Assembly: GCA_036768485.1 (NCBI GenBank)
Contig: JAVLUZ010000269.1
Span: 51,001-115,000, forward strand
Direction of reading: 5' to 3'
Length of the DNA: 64,000 bases
DNA from: Mermis nigrescens
Taxonomy: Eukaryota > Nematoda > Enoplea > Mermithida > Mermithidae
Shown: positions 45,112-54,600 of the stretch, in pieces
How positions within the stretch are numbered: the first letter of the stretch is position 1
Layout of the letters: each line of letters begins with the position of its first letter
Program-made: the position numbers and the translations under genes
Notes under the pieces: model-generated
Database searches by the model: none
Seen by the model: only the letters and a program-made list of their open reading frames with translations
Told to the model about the DNA's origin: nothing

Positions 45112-45740
45112 CAGTATGTGCGGACATCACACCTGGGCGTGGGGGGTTTGGGGGGTATGCACCCCCCAGACACCAAAATACCCCCCCTCCCCGAGAAATC
45201 AAAATACCCCCCCCCAGAATTCAATTTTTGAAAATTTTTTCGTTTTTTTCGCAATTTTTCGATGCCAATGGATAGTGCTTGATAAGAAACGTCGAAAAAT
45301 GGTGTTTTTATCGCCATACCACCATTTTTAAGGCCACTTTTTGACCTTCAAAAAATCTTGCACCTCCCCCCAGAATTTTTCTTGCTGCCCACGTATGGCG
45401 GACATGCGCGGCATGATAATTCTGGGAAGAAAATTTGAAAGTGCATATTTGGGTCAAAAAATAGCGAATGCACGTCAAAAAATAAAACATGACCGAATTT
45501 CGGAAAAATCAAGAAATTTAATAAATCGGGCAAAGCATAGTCAAAAAATGAGAATATGGCGCGAAGCGCTATAGATTTGTTACTTATGGAGTAAACAGTT
45601 TACTAAAAACGCTTAAAGGAACTTTTCTACGATTTCTCTTTGGAAAATCACGAATTCTGGGGGGATTTCTTACGGGAAGGAAGGTGAAGTTTTTTTAGTG
45701 TGTGAAATTGCTCTCACCACCCACCCTACAGATCATGTAT
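45112..45740 (-). repeat. Family B MITE hosting a family A insertion
   Basis: From TATGTGCGGACATGCGCGGC through GGCGCGAAGCGCT (near 45555) to CTACAGATCATGTATTAG. Units 1 and 2 keep only its first ~75 bp, which shows that the tandem junction cut through this element. Confidence 0.6.
45128..45397 (+). mobile_element. Family A MITE with empty sites in units 1 and 2 (TSD GCGGACAT)
   Basis: It starts CACACCTGGGCGTGGGGG and ends CTTGCTGCCCACGTATG, with GCGGACAT on both sides. At 39797 and 42456 the same sequence reads GTGCGGACATGCGCGGC without an element. The insertion therefore postdates the triplication. Confidence 0.92.
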
Positions 45741-46339
45741 TAGTTATTATATTACTTATTCTAATGCGGGTTGGATGACGCTTGCGTTGCGCTCGAAAAA
45801 TTGAACGTTTTTCCGTTTAATCTGCCCGTCGACCTGGCCGTTTAGAAATATTAAGGACGTTTTTTAACGCGCATTTTGTATTTTTTATCGTACTTTGCAT
45901 CGTTCTACTCTAATTTATACAAATATTTTGGTATCCTTAAATTATCAATGTTTTCTGACCATCAGACCTAATAAGATTTGCATTCTCAATTTAAATCCTC
46001 GTCTGTTTTTTCGCGCTAGAAGTATTCTTTAAAATTTTGTTTCCAAATTATGTGCGTTGGTCGGTGATTTTTTTCTCGAAAATTTCGCGATTTTTAGGAG
46101 TTTGCTGACGTACAAAATTAGTGCTTCGATAATTTTATTGACTTTTCTGTTTTGCTTTCATAGATTGTTTTTGTTATACCGTGTTTTAGTGATTGAATAT
46201 CTTGTATGAGGCGTTTAGCTCTTCAATCTTCTCTATAGGTGACCAAATGGTTCTGAAAAAGCCATAATGAATATGAATTAACGATTCTGACGTTTTTCGG
46301 AGTTTCATTTGGCTTTTGCATTAAATTTCGAATAAAGGG

Positions 46340-46570
46340 GAGTTGGAATCACCACCCCCCCGCCCAAACTCAGTTGTCCCTCCCCGACGGCTGACGTTTT
46401 TTTACTCCATTGAAATTTTAGGGAAACTTTTGCGTTTTAGGCCAACTTTAGGCGCTTTTTTGTCATATTTGGGCAAAATTTAAAGGTCATTTAATCCTTA
46501 TTCACAGAGATCGCTAACAACCCCGCTCTCAAAATTTTGACTTATTACGTGTCGGAAGTACTGTACAATT
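46340..46570 (-). repeat. Family F degenerate repeat
   Basis: It has TTTTGCGTTTTAGGCC, TTTAGGCGCTTTTTTGTC and AAAGGTCATTTAATCC, the inverse of the layout at 7115. A counterpart remains near 25500-25610 in duplication copy 1. Confidence 0.45.
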
Positions 46571-46992
46571 TTTGGTAATTTCAGCGAAAATCCGTCGCAT
46601 GTATACTACCGAGGCATCTGATAGATTTTTTAGGCAAAAGGACAGCAAGGGAAAAATTCGATAAAATTTGAAACTTATCAGTTTAAAAAAAATCTACAAC
46701 AGAAATTAGGCGCCAGAAATTTTTCGAGTTTACACAAAAGATTAATATAAATGCTTTTTGAACATATGTATGCAAGATGAATAAAGACCATACATCTTCG
46801 TGGAGCCTGGGGCACGTTTGGACTCCCCCTTAGAATTTAAAAGACCTCAAATTAGCCATGCCTTATTTTTGGAATAAGTTCCTTTTTTCCGCAATTTTTG
46901 ATATCAACGGATAGATTTTGATGCGAAGCGCTTGGGGAGGGGGTAAGAGGGGTGATTACTCCTTCTAGCTTTAAGAGACTGTAGCTTTATAC

Positions 46993-47142
46993 AATGGCGG
47001 ATGGCGGATCCAGGATTTTCCTAAGGTGGGGGGGGCGGAACCATGACTTGGGCGGAAAAATTAGCCGTTTTAACCCGAAAATCGCTAAAAATTGCTCAAA
47101 AATCCTTAATTTTGCTTACCCCTCCCCCTGAATCCGCCCCTG
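46993..47142 (-). repeat. Family E MITE, flanks unclear
   Basis: It carries GGCGGATCCAGGATTTTCC and ends TGAATCCGCCCCTG. The left end is blurred by a GGCGGAT repeat, and no perfect duplication was found. Confidence 0.7.
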
Positions 47143-47419
47143 ACTATATAACATTTTTAGTACTCCGAAGCATACTATGCATGTGAGTTCAGATAAGCTT
47201 GGTTATTTTTACGAGCTTTAAGAAGATCTCTCGCTATTTTATCGACTCCAGAATAGACTAAATAGCTATTTTAGTCCAAAAAGGCTAAACAACTAGATTC
47301 ATGAGGTCAAATAGTCTGTATACTTACCAACAATTTCAAAAGCGATTGTTACCATCGTTTTTTCGCTGTAGAATCTCTTTTACAAAGCACATAGCTATCT
47401 CCAAGTTTTCAATGTTAAC

Positions 47420-47685
47420 CATACCTGGGCATGTGGGTTTGGGGGGTATGCACCCCCGAGTAACCGCAATACCTCCTCAGAAATCAAAATACCACCCCCC
47501 CCCCCAGATTAAAATTTTCGAAATTTTTCTTGTTTTTTCCGCGATTTTTCGATGAAAATGGGTAGTGCTCGATGAGATACGTTAAAAAATGGTGTTTTTC
47601 CGCCGTACCTCTATTTTTAAGGCCATTTTTGACCTTTGAAAAACCTTTTTACCCCCTCCCCCGAAATTTGAGCTGCCCACCTGTG
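47420..47685 (+). repeat. Family A MITE, flanks decayed
   Basis: It starts CATACCTGGGCATGTGGG and ends GAGCTGCCCACCTGTG. The flanks ATGTTAAC and ATTTCATC do not match well. Confidence 0.7.
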
Positions 47686-48245
47686 ATTTCATCCCTTACC
47701 TGTAAGTTTGACCTCACGCACCTATTATGGGAAGCATAGAAATCTTAGTTGTTTTTCGCCCCTAGTTTTGTAAACTTTTTGACACTTTCCACCCTTGGAA
47801 TTAGTTCACCTTCTGTATAGGATTTATTGTCATTTTGTTTACGACTAGATCAAATATTGCTTATCTGCTGTAATAACTCTTTTGGCTCCTCGATTATTTG
47901 TATGATATCCTTTAGGTATTTCTGCATTTTTTTACATTCCTTCAGTGTTTGCCGAAAATTCATCCGTTTTTTCTATTTTTACTATATTTATCTTTACATT
48001 CGATTTCGAGGTGTTTTACCGTCGTTTGTTATTTATTCGTTGCGTAAGGCAAATGCATATCTTTGAAATATCTTCTTTCCTAGCCGCTATATGTCTTATT
48101 TGTGTCAACTATATTTTACTTCCGCATTTTTTGGTATGTATTGTAATACTGTTGTATTTTTTGTTGCGTAGGGTAAGCCTGATCAAATATTTTTTGTTAT
48201 TTTATCATTAACAGGCTTTTAATCCGGAATAGTCTTCCTAATTCT

Positions 48246-48615
48246 AGTATCCTGAATAATATAATCTTGTTCCTGAGTGTTAATAAAGGTTAAGTGATTA
48301 TAGAAAGACGGCGCACGAATGGACGGATAGGTTTTAGTTTTAGTTTTGATTGTCAACAAATCTAAAAGTGTTTTTGTTTGCAATTTCGCTGACCGAACCA
48401 AACTTCTTGGACGTAAAATGCTTAATGGGGTCAAAAGAGGCTCGCAAAATCTGTAATAGTGCTCCTCAGCGACCTCGATCTGGAAAAGTCTAGGGTGGGG
48501 GCTGAGATCGCCCAAAATGTCACTAAAAATATAATCCTGGGGGTCTACAGTAACCTGCGGGGGGTTTTTTTACGTCTGTAGGGTTTGTACTTCCAGACCC
48601 CCACGATCATGTGTG
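48246..48615. other. Unassigned sequence ending in a B-like MITE terminus
   Basis: No gene was seen. The last 200 bp carry GGGGGTCT and CAGACCCCCACG runs and end ACGATCATGTGTG, like a family B right end. Confidence 0.4.
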
Positions 48616-48623
48616 GTCGTAAC

Positions 48624-48882
48624 CACACCTGGGCGTGGGGGTTTGGGGGTATGCACCCCCCAGAAACCAAAATACCCCCCCCAGAAATCAAAATACCCCC
48701 CCCAGAATTCAATTTTTGAAAATTTTTTTCGTTTTTTTCGCAATTTTTTGATGCCAATGGATAGTGCTTGATGAGAAACGTCGAAAAATGGTGTTTTTAT
48801 CGCCATACCACCATTTTTAAGGCCATATTTCGACCTTCAAAAAATCTTGACCCCCCCAGAATTTTCTTGCTGCCCACGTATG
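48624..48882 (+). mobile_element. Family A MITE (259 bp, TSD GTCGTAAC)
   Basis: It starts CACACCTGGGCGTGGGGG and ends TGCTGCCCACGTATG, with the perfect duplication GTCGTAAC at 48616-48623 and 48883-48890. A short related element (CATACATGGCAGCGATC...) begins directly after it. Confidence 0.9.
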
Positions 48883-49012
48883 GTCGTAACCATACATGGC
48901 AGCGATCAAATTCTGGAGGGTTATGGGTGGAGTATAACTGGCAAAAATGTCAACAAATCAATGCCGGGGTCTATCGATTTTCGGGGCGTTTACTGGATTA
49001 TGGGGATACAAC

Positions 49013-49289
49013 CACACATGGGCGTGGGGTTTGTGGGTATGCACCCCCCCCCCCCCAGAAGTTGAAATACCCCCCCCCCCAGAAATCAAAATACCCCCCA
49101 GAAAAAAAATTTTTTTGCTTTTTTAGCAATTTTTTGATACCATTGGATAGAGCTTGATGAGAAACGTCGAAAAATGGTGTTTTTTTCGCCATACCACCAT
49201 TTTTAAGGCCATTTTTGACCTTTAAAAATTTTTCCACCCCCCCAGAAATTTTTTCACCCCCCCCAGAATTTTGGTGCTGCCCACCTATG
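49013..49289 (+). mobile_element. Family A MITE (277 bp, TSD GATACAAC)
   Basis: It starts CACACATGGGCGTGGGG and ends TGCTGCCCACCTATG, with the perfect duplication GATACAAC at 49005-49012 and 49290-49297. A ~22-bp duplication of the ACCCCCCCAGAATTTT block lies near its right end. Confidence 0.9.
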
Positions 49290-49297
49290 GATACAAC

Positions 49298-49755
49298 AAC
49301 CCCCATCCCCATTTATTAACGTAGGTTTTCAATGCGGCGCTGCCTTAATATTATTTTAAGAAGTGCTTTCAGCGCAATTTCTCTGTCGAAGCATTTGCAT
49401 TTAATTGAAAGCTGATGAACCATTACGCTTTTAAGTTAACAAAAAACTAAATAAAAACATTGATTTTTTTATGCTACTTGATGCACATTAGTGTGCCATA
49501 TTGGTACCTTTGTTGCACAGCATGGCCGACTTAGGGGCGGTCGTTGAAGGTGTTCAACAATTGAGCTTTTTGGGACAAAATGACCCCAAAACCTGGTATA
49601 AGCGCAAAAATGGCATGAAAAACTACGTTATTACACGGTTTTTGGTTAATTCGAAACACTTTCGACGAAAATTTTCAATTTTAATCCATTTTGGCCTTTA
49701 TTTTGCCTCATTTTCCCTATAAAATTTTCCATTTTTTAATCCCGGGGGTCTAGAC
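49298..49755. other. Unassigned sequence with a B-like segment
   Basis: 49298-49500 shows nothing recognisable. 49500-49740 resembles a B-type variant also seen in the Foldback arms (GGACAAAATGACCCCAAAACC, then TGGTATAAGCGCAAAAATGG), followed by CCCGGGGGTC. Confidence 0.4.
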
Positions 49756-50003
49756 CACCTCTGGGCGTGGTGGTTGTGGGTATGCACCCCCAGAAACCAA
49801 AAATACCCCACCCCCAGAAATCAAAATACCCCCCCAGAATTCAATTTTTGAAATTTTTTTCGCATTTTTTTGATGCCAATGGATAGTGCTTGATGAGAAA
49901 CGTCGAAAAATGGTGTTTTTATCGCCCTACCACCATTTTTAAGGCCATTTTTTGACTTTCAAAAATCTTGCACCCCCCCCAATTTTTTTGCTGCCCACGT
50001 ATG
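49756..50003 (+). mobile_element. Family A MITE (TSD GTCTAGAC/GTCTCAGAC)
   Basis: It starts CACCTCTGGGCGTGGTGG and ends TGCTGCCCACGTATG. The left 8-mer is the palindrome GTCTAGAC. The right copy has gained a base. Confidence 0.78.
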
Positions 50004-50012
50004 GTCTCAGAC

Positions 50013-50505
50013 CATAGCTGGGCGTGGGGGTTTTGGGGGTATGCACCACACTCTGGCCGTGCGGGTATGCACCCCCAGAAACCGAAATACCCCCCCAGAA
50101 ATCGAAATACCCCCCCCAGAATTCAATTTTTGAAAATTTTTTCCGTTTTTTTCGCAATTTTTCGATGCCAAAGGATAGTGCTTGAAGAGAAACGTCGAAA
50201 AATGGTGTTTTTATCGCCATACCACCATTTTTAAGGCCATTTTTTTATATTTGAAAAAATCTTACACCCCCTTCAGAATTTTCTTGCTGCCCACGTATGG
50301 TATGCACCCCCTGAAACCAAAATACCCCCCAGAATTCAATTTTTAAAAATTTGTTTTTTTGCAATTTTTTGATGTCAGTGGATAGTGCTCGATGAGAAAC
50401 GTTGAAAATGGTGTTTTTTGCCATACCACCATTTTTAAGGTCATTTTTTGACCTTTGAAAAAATCTTGCACCCCCGCCCTAGAACGTTGGTGCCGGCAAC
50501 CTATG
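50013..50505 (+). mobile_element. Family A MITE split by a second family A MITE
   Basis: The outer element is 50013-50046 plus 50308-50505. It starts CATAGCTGGGCGTGGGGG and ends GGTGCCGGCAACCTATG, followed by GTCTGAAC, which resembles the left flank TCTCAGAC. Confidence 0.8.
50047..50299 (+). mobile_element. Inner family A MITE (TSD GTATGCAC) inside another family A copy
   Basis: It starts CACACTCTGGCCGTGCGGG and ends TGCTGCCCACGTATG. The perfect duplication GTATGCAC (50039-50046 and 50300-50307) is the conserved GGGTATGCACCCC motif of the host copy. Confidence 0.88.
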
Positions 50506-50967
50506 GTCTGAACCCCAGACCCCTGCCCCACGTGCATGTTTGATTGGCACCGGCTCATTAGCTGTGCTTTTCTTACGAATGTTTCCGACTGATAAAAATG
50601 GATATCTAGATTTTACGGAAGTTGGTGCGAATTTGGCATGCTTTGCATGGATAAGAGTATAAGGATTCCCCACTAAAAGTCAGTCGACTCCGCATTTCAC
50701 CTATGTAGGCTGAATTTTTCAGCCTCATTTAGCTTTTAGCAAATGAATGAGTATTTGGGTAATTCTTAAACGTTATCGTCATTTTTGATAGAATATCCCC
50801 CCAAATCGCAGGCTACCTCTTCCCAAAACTTCGAACTGTTGCACCGGGGGTGCGAGCACAATTTAAAGAATAGTCAATCAAGTAGAAGTCACTTAATTTC
50901 GTTCTCAGCTGTGTGACAATTAATCGAAAATTGATTGAAAAGGTCAAACTTGCACACGAGATAACAT
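50506..50967. other. Unassigned sequence
   Basis: No repeat or gene was recognised. It contains ORFs of about 60-70 codons without family similarity. Confidence 0.4.
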
Positions 50968-51235
50968 CATAGATGGGCGGCACCAAAATTCTGAGGAGGG
51001 GGTGTGGGTGCAAGATTTTTTCAAAGGTAAAAAATGGCCTTAAAAATGGTGGTATATGACGAAAACACCATTTTTCAACGTTTCTCGTCGAGCACAATTC
51101 ATTGGAATCAAAAAATTGCGAAAAAAAAACCAAAAAAATTTCAAAAGTTGAATTCTGGGGGTGTTTCAGATTTATATGTGGGGTATTTTGTTTTCTGGGA
51201 TGCATCCCTCTCCGAGCCCCCACGCTCCAGGTATG
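50968..51235 (-). mobile_element. Family A MITE (268 bp, TSD GATAACAT)
   Basis: It starts CATAGATGGGCGGCACC and ends CACGCTCCAGGTATG, with the perfect duplication GATAACAT at 50960-50967 and 51236-51243. Confidence 0.9.
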
Positions 51236-51956
51236 GATAACATGACTGAACATGAGTTCCAGTTGTAACTACGAGAGTTACACGGTAGGCGAACTTGCCT
51301 TAGCAGTTCGCAATAGCCATCACATAGCCAATACTAGTAGCTATCTACGATAGTGTACTGTGGGTTATGCCTTCGGTCTTCCCACTTTTTCCCCCAAATT
51401 TCAATTACAAAAAACATTTAGATACTTGTCCGGTAGCATAGAGTTAAGTGTATGATAATAGTAATTGTTTCATGCTTACCGCTTATGTTAATCTAGAACA
51501 TTCGAGCTGAGATAAAAGTGTATCAGTATTACGTTAATTTGATCTTTGTTTAATTTACTGTAATGGTCTCTTGAGGCCAGTGTATTTAGCGTTGTTGGCA
51601 GTCGGTGTGGCTTTTGGTACGAGTGTACAGTTGCGTATTTTTCCGTTTTCGATTTCGCTTAGTTTTTGTCCGGCTATAGAGTCGTGGATTCTTCGTTGGA
51701 AGTTAAAATAGAGAAAAACCTACCCAGAGGTCTTCGGTTATACCGAGGGATAGGTCGGACACTCCAATCGTCGGGGATCTCGACTCACTTTCGTGGACTG
51801 ATAGGTAATGTCTATATGATTACTATTTTCTTTCGAAAATCTTATATCTTTTCTCAAACTAAAAATTAATCGAAAATATTATCTAATCTTTAAAGATGAT
51901 CGATCAGTGTAGAGCTCGACGTTGTTGTTCTCATAGTCCATTGTGTAAAAATAGTA

Positions 51957-52028
51957 GCTGCGACCGGGACTCGAACCTGGACCCTCGGTTGACCGGACCG
52001 CTGCTCTTGCCAACTGAGCTATCGCAGG
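51957..52028 (-). tRNA. tRNA-like sequence, Thr-type anticodon position (GGT), probably a pseudogene
   Basis: Read on the - strand it has an A-box (TAGCTCAGTTGG), a D-stem GCTC/GAGC with a 9-nt loop, an anticodon arm GCGGT/ACCGA, a T-loop with B-box (GGTTCGAGTCC) and an acceptor of which 6 of 7 pairs form (CTGCGA/TCGCAG). A T5 run, a typical pol III terminator, follows 9 bases later. Anticodon positions 34-36 read GGT. Oddities are C instead of T at position 33, C at 37, a first-pair mismatch and an A-C mismatch in the T-stem. It may be a decayed tRNA or the head of a tRNA-derived SINE. Confidence 0.6.
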
Positions 52029-52143
52029 CGATTTCGAAAGTGTAAGTGTTCCACTTACACTCCTCCCCATTTTGAATGAATTGGACTTTGAATCAATAGC
52101 AACCGAGCAGTTTCTACTCGAGACTTCCTGTGTAAAAATAGTA

Positions 52144-52214
52144 GCTGCGACCGGGACTCGAACCGGGACCACAGTTGACTGGACCGCTGCTCTTGCCAAC
52201 TGAGCTATCGCAGA
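52144..52214 (-). tRNA. tRNA-like sequence, Thr-type anticodon position (AGT), probably a pseudogene
   Basis: This is the upstream tandem sister of the copy at 51957-52028, about 186 bp away. The anticodon stem is GCGGT/ACTGT with two G-T wobbles, and positions 34-36 read AGT. The same C33, the same T-loop and the same trailing T5 are present. Both copies share a leader containing the inverted pair GTAAGTG/CACTTAC. Confidence 0.6.
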
Positions 52215-52385
52215 CGATTTCGAAAGTGTAAGTGTTCCACTTACAATTGTGCTACACATATTAGGAACCACAAAACATTTCTGTCGGAATCGAACTTAAA
52301 AAATAAGCTAAATATTCAACTTGAGCCTTGAGATAGGTCAACTGACCTGCGCGGCAAATTCCGAGATTAGGTAAGTTGTCATAGG

Positions 52386-52652
52386 CACACATGGGCGTGG
52401 GGGGATCTGGGGGGTCTGGACCCCCCCAGAAACCAAAAGACCCCCCCCAGAAATCAAAAGACCCCCCCCAGAAATCAATTTTTGAAAATTTTTTTCGTTT
52501 TTTTCGCAATTTTTTGATGCCAATGGATAGTGCTTGATGAGAAACGTCGAAAAATGGTGTTTTTATCGCCATATCACCATTTTTAAGGCCATTTTTTTGA
52601 CCTTCAAAAATCTTGGACCCCCCCCCCAGAATTTTCTTGCTGCCCACGTATG
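52386..52652 (+). mobile_element. Family A MITE (TSD GTCATAGG)
   Basis: It starts CACACATGGGCGTGGGGG and ends TGCTGCCCACGTATG, with the perfect duplication GTCATAGG at 52378-52385 and 52653-52660. The corresponding position in the partner copy (near 56455) has no insertion. Confidence 0.9.
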
Positions 52653-52905
52653 GTCATAGGTCTTATGGCGTAGCTGCTGAGATCACCCGACACAAAAGCG
52701 GCCAGCAATATTAGAGCTGAGGGGATCGAAGCCGTAAGGTCTGTAAGAGCCCAAAGATCGAAAGCTATCCAGGGCTGCGCGATCGGGGCAGCACTAAGCA
52801 AAGACTTATGTACCTACGTGCCTAAGTAATTCTCGAAGGTAATGTGGCCGGTCTGCGTCGCTCTAGTAGATGCAGGCCCCAACATTTACACAGTGTTTTT
52901 GCACA

Positions 52906-53160
52906 CAGTTAGAAGTTACCTTAGTTTTACGACACTACTTTTCATCTTTAGCTTGCCTGATCAGGGGGTGCGGCCGTACCACCCGCATTACACCCTCCTG
53001 GCTACGGGTCTGGGTGTTATTTTTGGTGAATAAGTTCAAAACTAGCGGAATGAAGATTAAGTTTCTTTGTCTACCTCTTATATTTTTTTCATTTTTAGTT
53101 TTTTTATGCTCTTTCACTTTTTCGAGCTCCATTGCCTACGCCCTTCAGTTTATGTCTTAG
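52906..53160. other. Unassigned sequence
   Basis: No match to the Maverick-like copy continues past 52905. Open frames here are short and unrecognised. Confidence 0.4.
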
Positions 53161-54545
53161 GCATTTTGAGTCACGTGTAGGAGTTATAGCAGTTATAAAT
53201 CCTAATCACACGCGGGTTTCGGCCGAAATTATGATATTCAGTTCAACCCGTGGACTTAGGTTTCGTCATTGCGTTTTATTTATTGATATTCCTAAATCTC
53301 GCATTATGTACTCAGGACTATAGGTACAGGGTATTTCAATGTATGTAGGTACAATTTATTTGGAGAAGCGCGTATTGCGCTCCTTCACTCTGTGAAATTT
53401 TTTTGTAATTCAGGCATCTGGTTTGCATAATCTTCAAACTATATTGACAAATTATTAGGGTTTGTTGGTTTGTTGGGATATATAAGAAATAAACAAATCT
53501 TTTCACTCGGTTTTCAGCCTTTCGTTTGAATTTTTCAAATTGTTTGCCTTTAAAGGCATAGCTATTGTGCCAAATGTCTTCTCATTACTAGAGTTTGATT
53601 TGAAACGCTAAAAACTTAATACGAGTATTTCGCGGCCCTCTGTCAATATGTGGTTTAGCTCGAAAGTTTCGAAGTGTTGTCGGTAAACTGACTGATTTTT
53701 TGAAATGTTTAAAATTTAGAAATCAATAAGTACTTTCTAATTATCTTGCATTTAAGTTGATTCCATTCATTAATTGAAATTGAACACTCTTATATAGAAA
53801 TTTCAAAACCTGTCAATTCTGCATATTTTATTGCTTTTTAGCCCTTTTTATATTTTCTGATATTAGCCCATAATTCTTATCTGAAATTGTACTCCTGTAC
53901 TTATAAAAAATAGAAAAAGCTATATTTTGAAGATTTTATGCCGTCTCGTTTATTAGGTATATCGAAGTTGTTTTTATCTCTCCGCTGTTCTCAATGCTCG
54001 CTTTCGGACTATTTCATGCTTTTAATTTTAGAAGTTAAAACCTTGCATTGATGTTATGAACAGCCTACTCATGACCATACCTATGCGTGCGAGGTGTGGG
54101 AGTATGCATCCCTAGAAAACAAAATACCTCCCCCAGAATTAGATTTTTGAAAATTTTTTCGCAATCCTTTGATGCAAATGGCTACTGCTCGACGAGAAAC
54201 ATTGGAAAATGGTGTTTTTTGCCATATCACCCGTTTTTACGTTATTTTTTGACCTTTGAGAAAATCTTATACCTCCCCAGAATTTTGGTGCCGCCCACCT
54301 ATGCTCATGACTAAAGTTAATGATGAGCTGGCCCAAATTTCATTCAATTTTTCTACTTTTGGTGCGCGGTTTGCGCGTGTTTTTCCTTCGTATTCTTTCT
54401 TGCCTTAATCCTCTGTCCGGAATTTCGTTCATGCTAATGATCCTTTTGCAAATTTTTTCGTATTATATATTTCTTATTTGACAATCCGATTCTTCAATAT
54501 ATAAGCTGGGATTATCGGAAACGAGAAAAAAATAGCCTATAAGTA
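53160..54545 (+). repeat. Repeat X, diverged copy, cut by the Maverick-like element
   Basis: It is homologous to 36690-37330 and to the opening of the triplicated units (CTTGCATTGATGTTATGAAC, TCATGCTAATGATCCTTTTG, CGATTCTTCAATATATAAGC). It stops near the left end of the Maverick-like element, which probably inserted into it. Confidence 0.6.
54076..54303 (+). mobile_element. Family A MITE (228 bp, TSD CTCATGAC)
   Basis: It starts CATACCTATGCGTGCGAGG and ends GTGCCGCCCACCTATG, with the perfect duplication CTCATGAC at 54068-54075 and 54304-54311. Confidence 0.9.
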
Positions 54546-54600
54546 GTTATGCGTGGCTCCCTAGATGGCAACGCTATAACATAGGCAATGGTTAAGGATA

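Larger units (their letters stand above)
37596..45466 (+). repeat. Tandem triplication of a ~2.6-kb repeat X unit
   Basis: Units are 37596-40240, 40241-42809 and 42810-45466. Each opens TTCGCAACGCTCCCTGTTGG (unit 2 lacks one G). Each carries in order a family A MITE, the RUNDC1 exon-3-like block, a second family A MITE and a family C MITE. Units 1 and 2 end in a GC-rich minisatellite. Unit 3 lacks the minisatellite, runs into a family B copy, and has its own family A insertion at 45128. The units are highly similar. Confidence 0.9.
45765..48245. repeat. Segmental duplication copy 2 (partner 23640-27045)
   Basis: The same order of blocks as copy 1. It contains its own additions, a family E MITE (46993) and a family A MITE (47420). 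It is the empty-site reference for insertions at 25714 and 26409. Confidence 0.75.
51297..52905 (+). mobile_element. Truncated second copy of the Maverick-like element (polB upstream region)
   Basis: It is homologous in inverted orientation to 56215-57215 inside the Maverick-like element. Shared blocks include GCTACTAGTATTGGCTATGT-type sequence, CTGATAGGTAA, GGTCAGTTGACCTATCTCAA and CAGCAATATTAGRGCTGAGGGG. It ends just inside the polymerase reading frame, at a believable start ATG (52870) followed by QAPTFTQCF. It has gained two tRNA-like units (51957-52214) and a family A MITE (52386-52652). Confidence 0.72.

Noticed and set aside
51879..52271. 130-codon - strand ORF with AIAQLARAAV repeats
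   Set aside because: This is a translation of the two tRNA-like units, a well-known source of false protein predictions.
52660..52840. Possible small RNA gene in a GC-richer stretch (AGCAATATTAGAGCTGAGGGG region)
   Set aside because: No pol III box pair or known RNA fold was recognised. It is shared with 56280-56420 as part of the Maverick-like upstream region.
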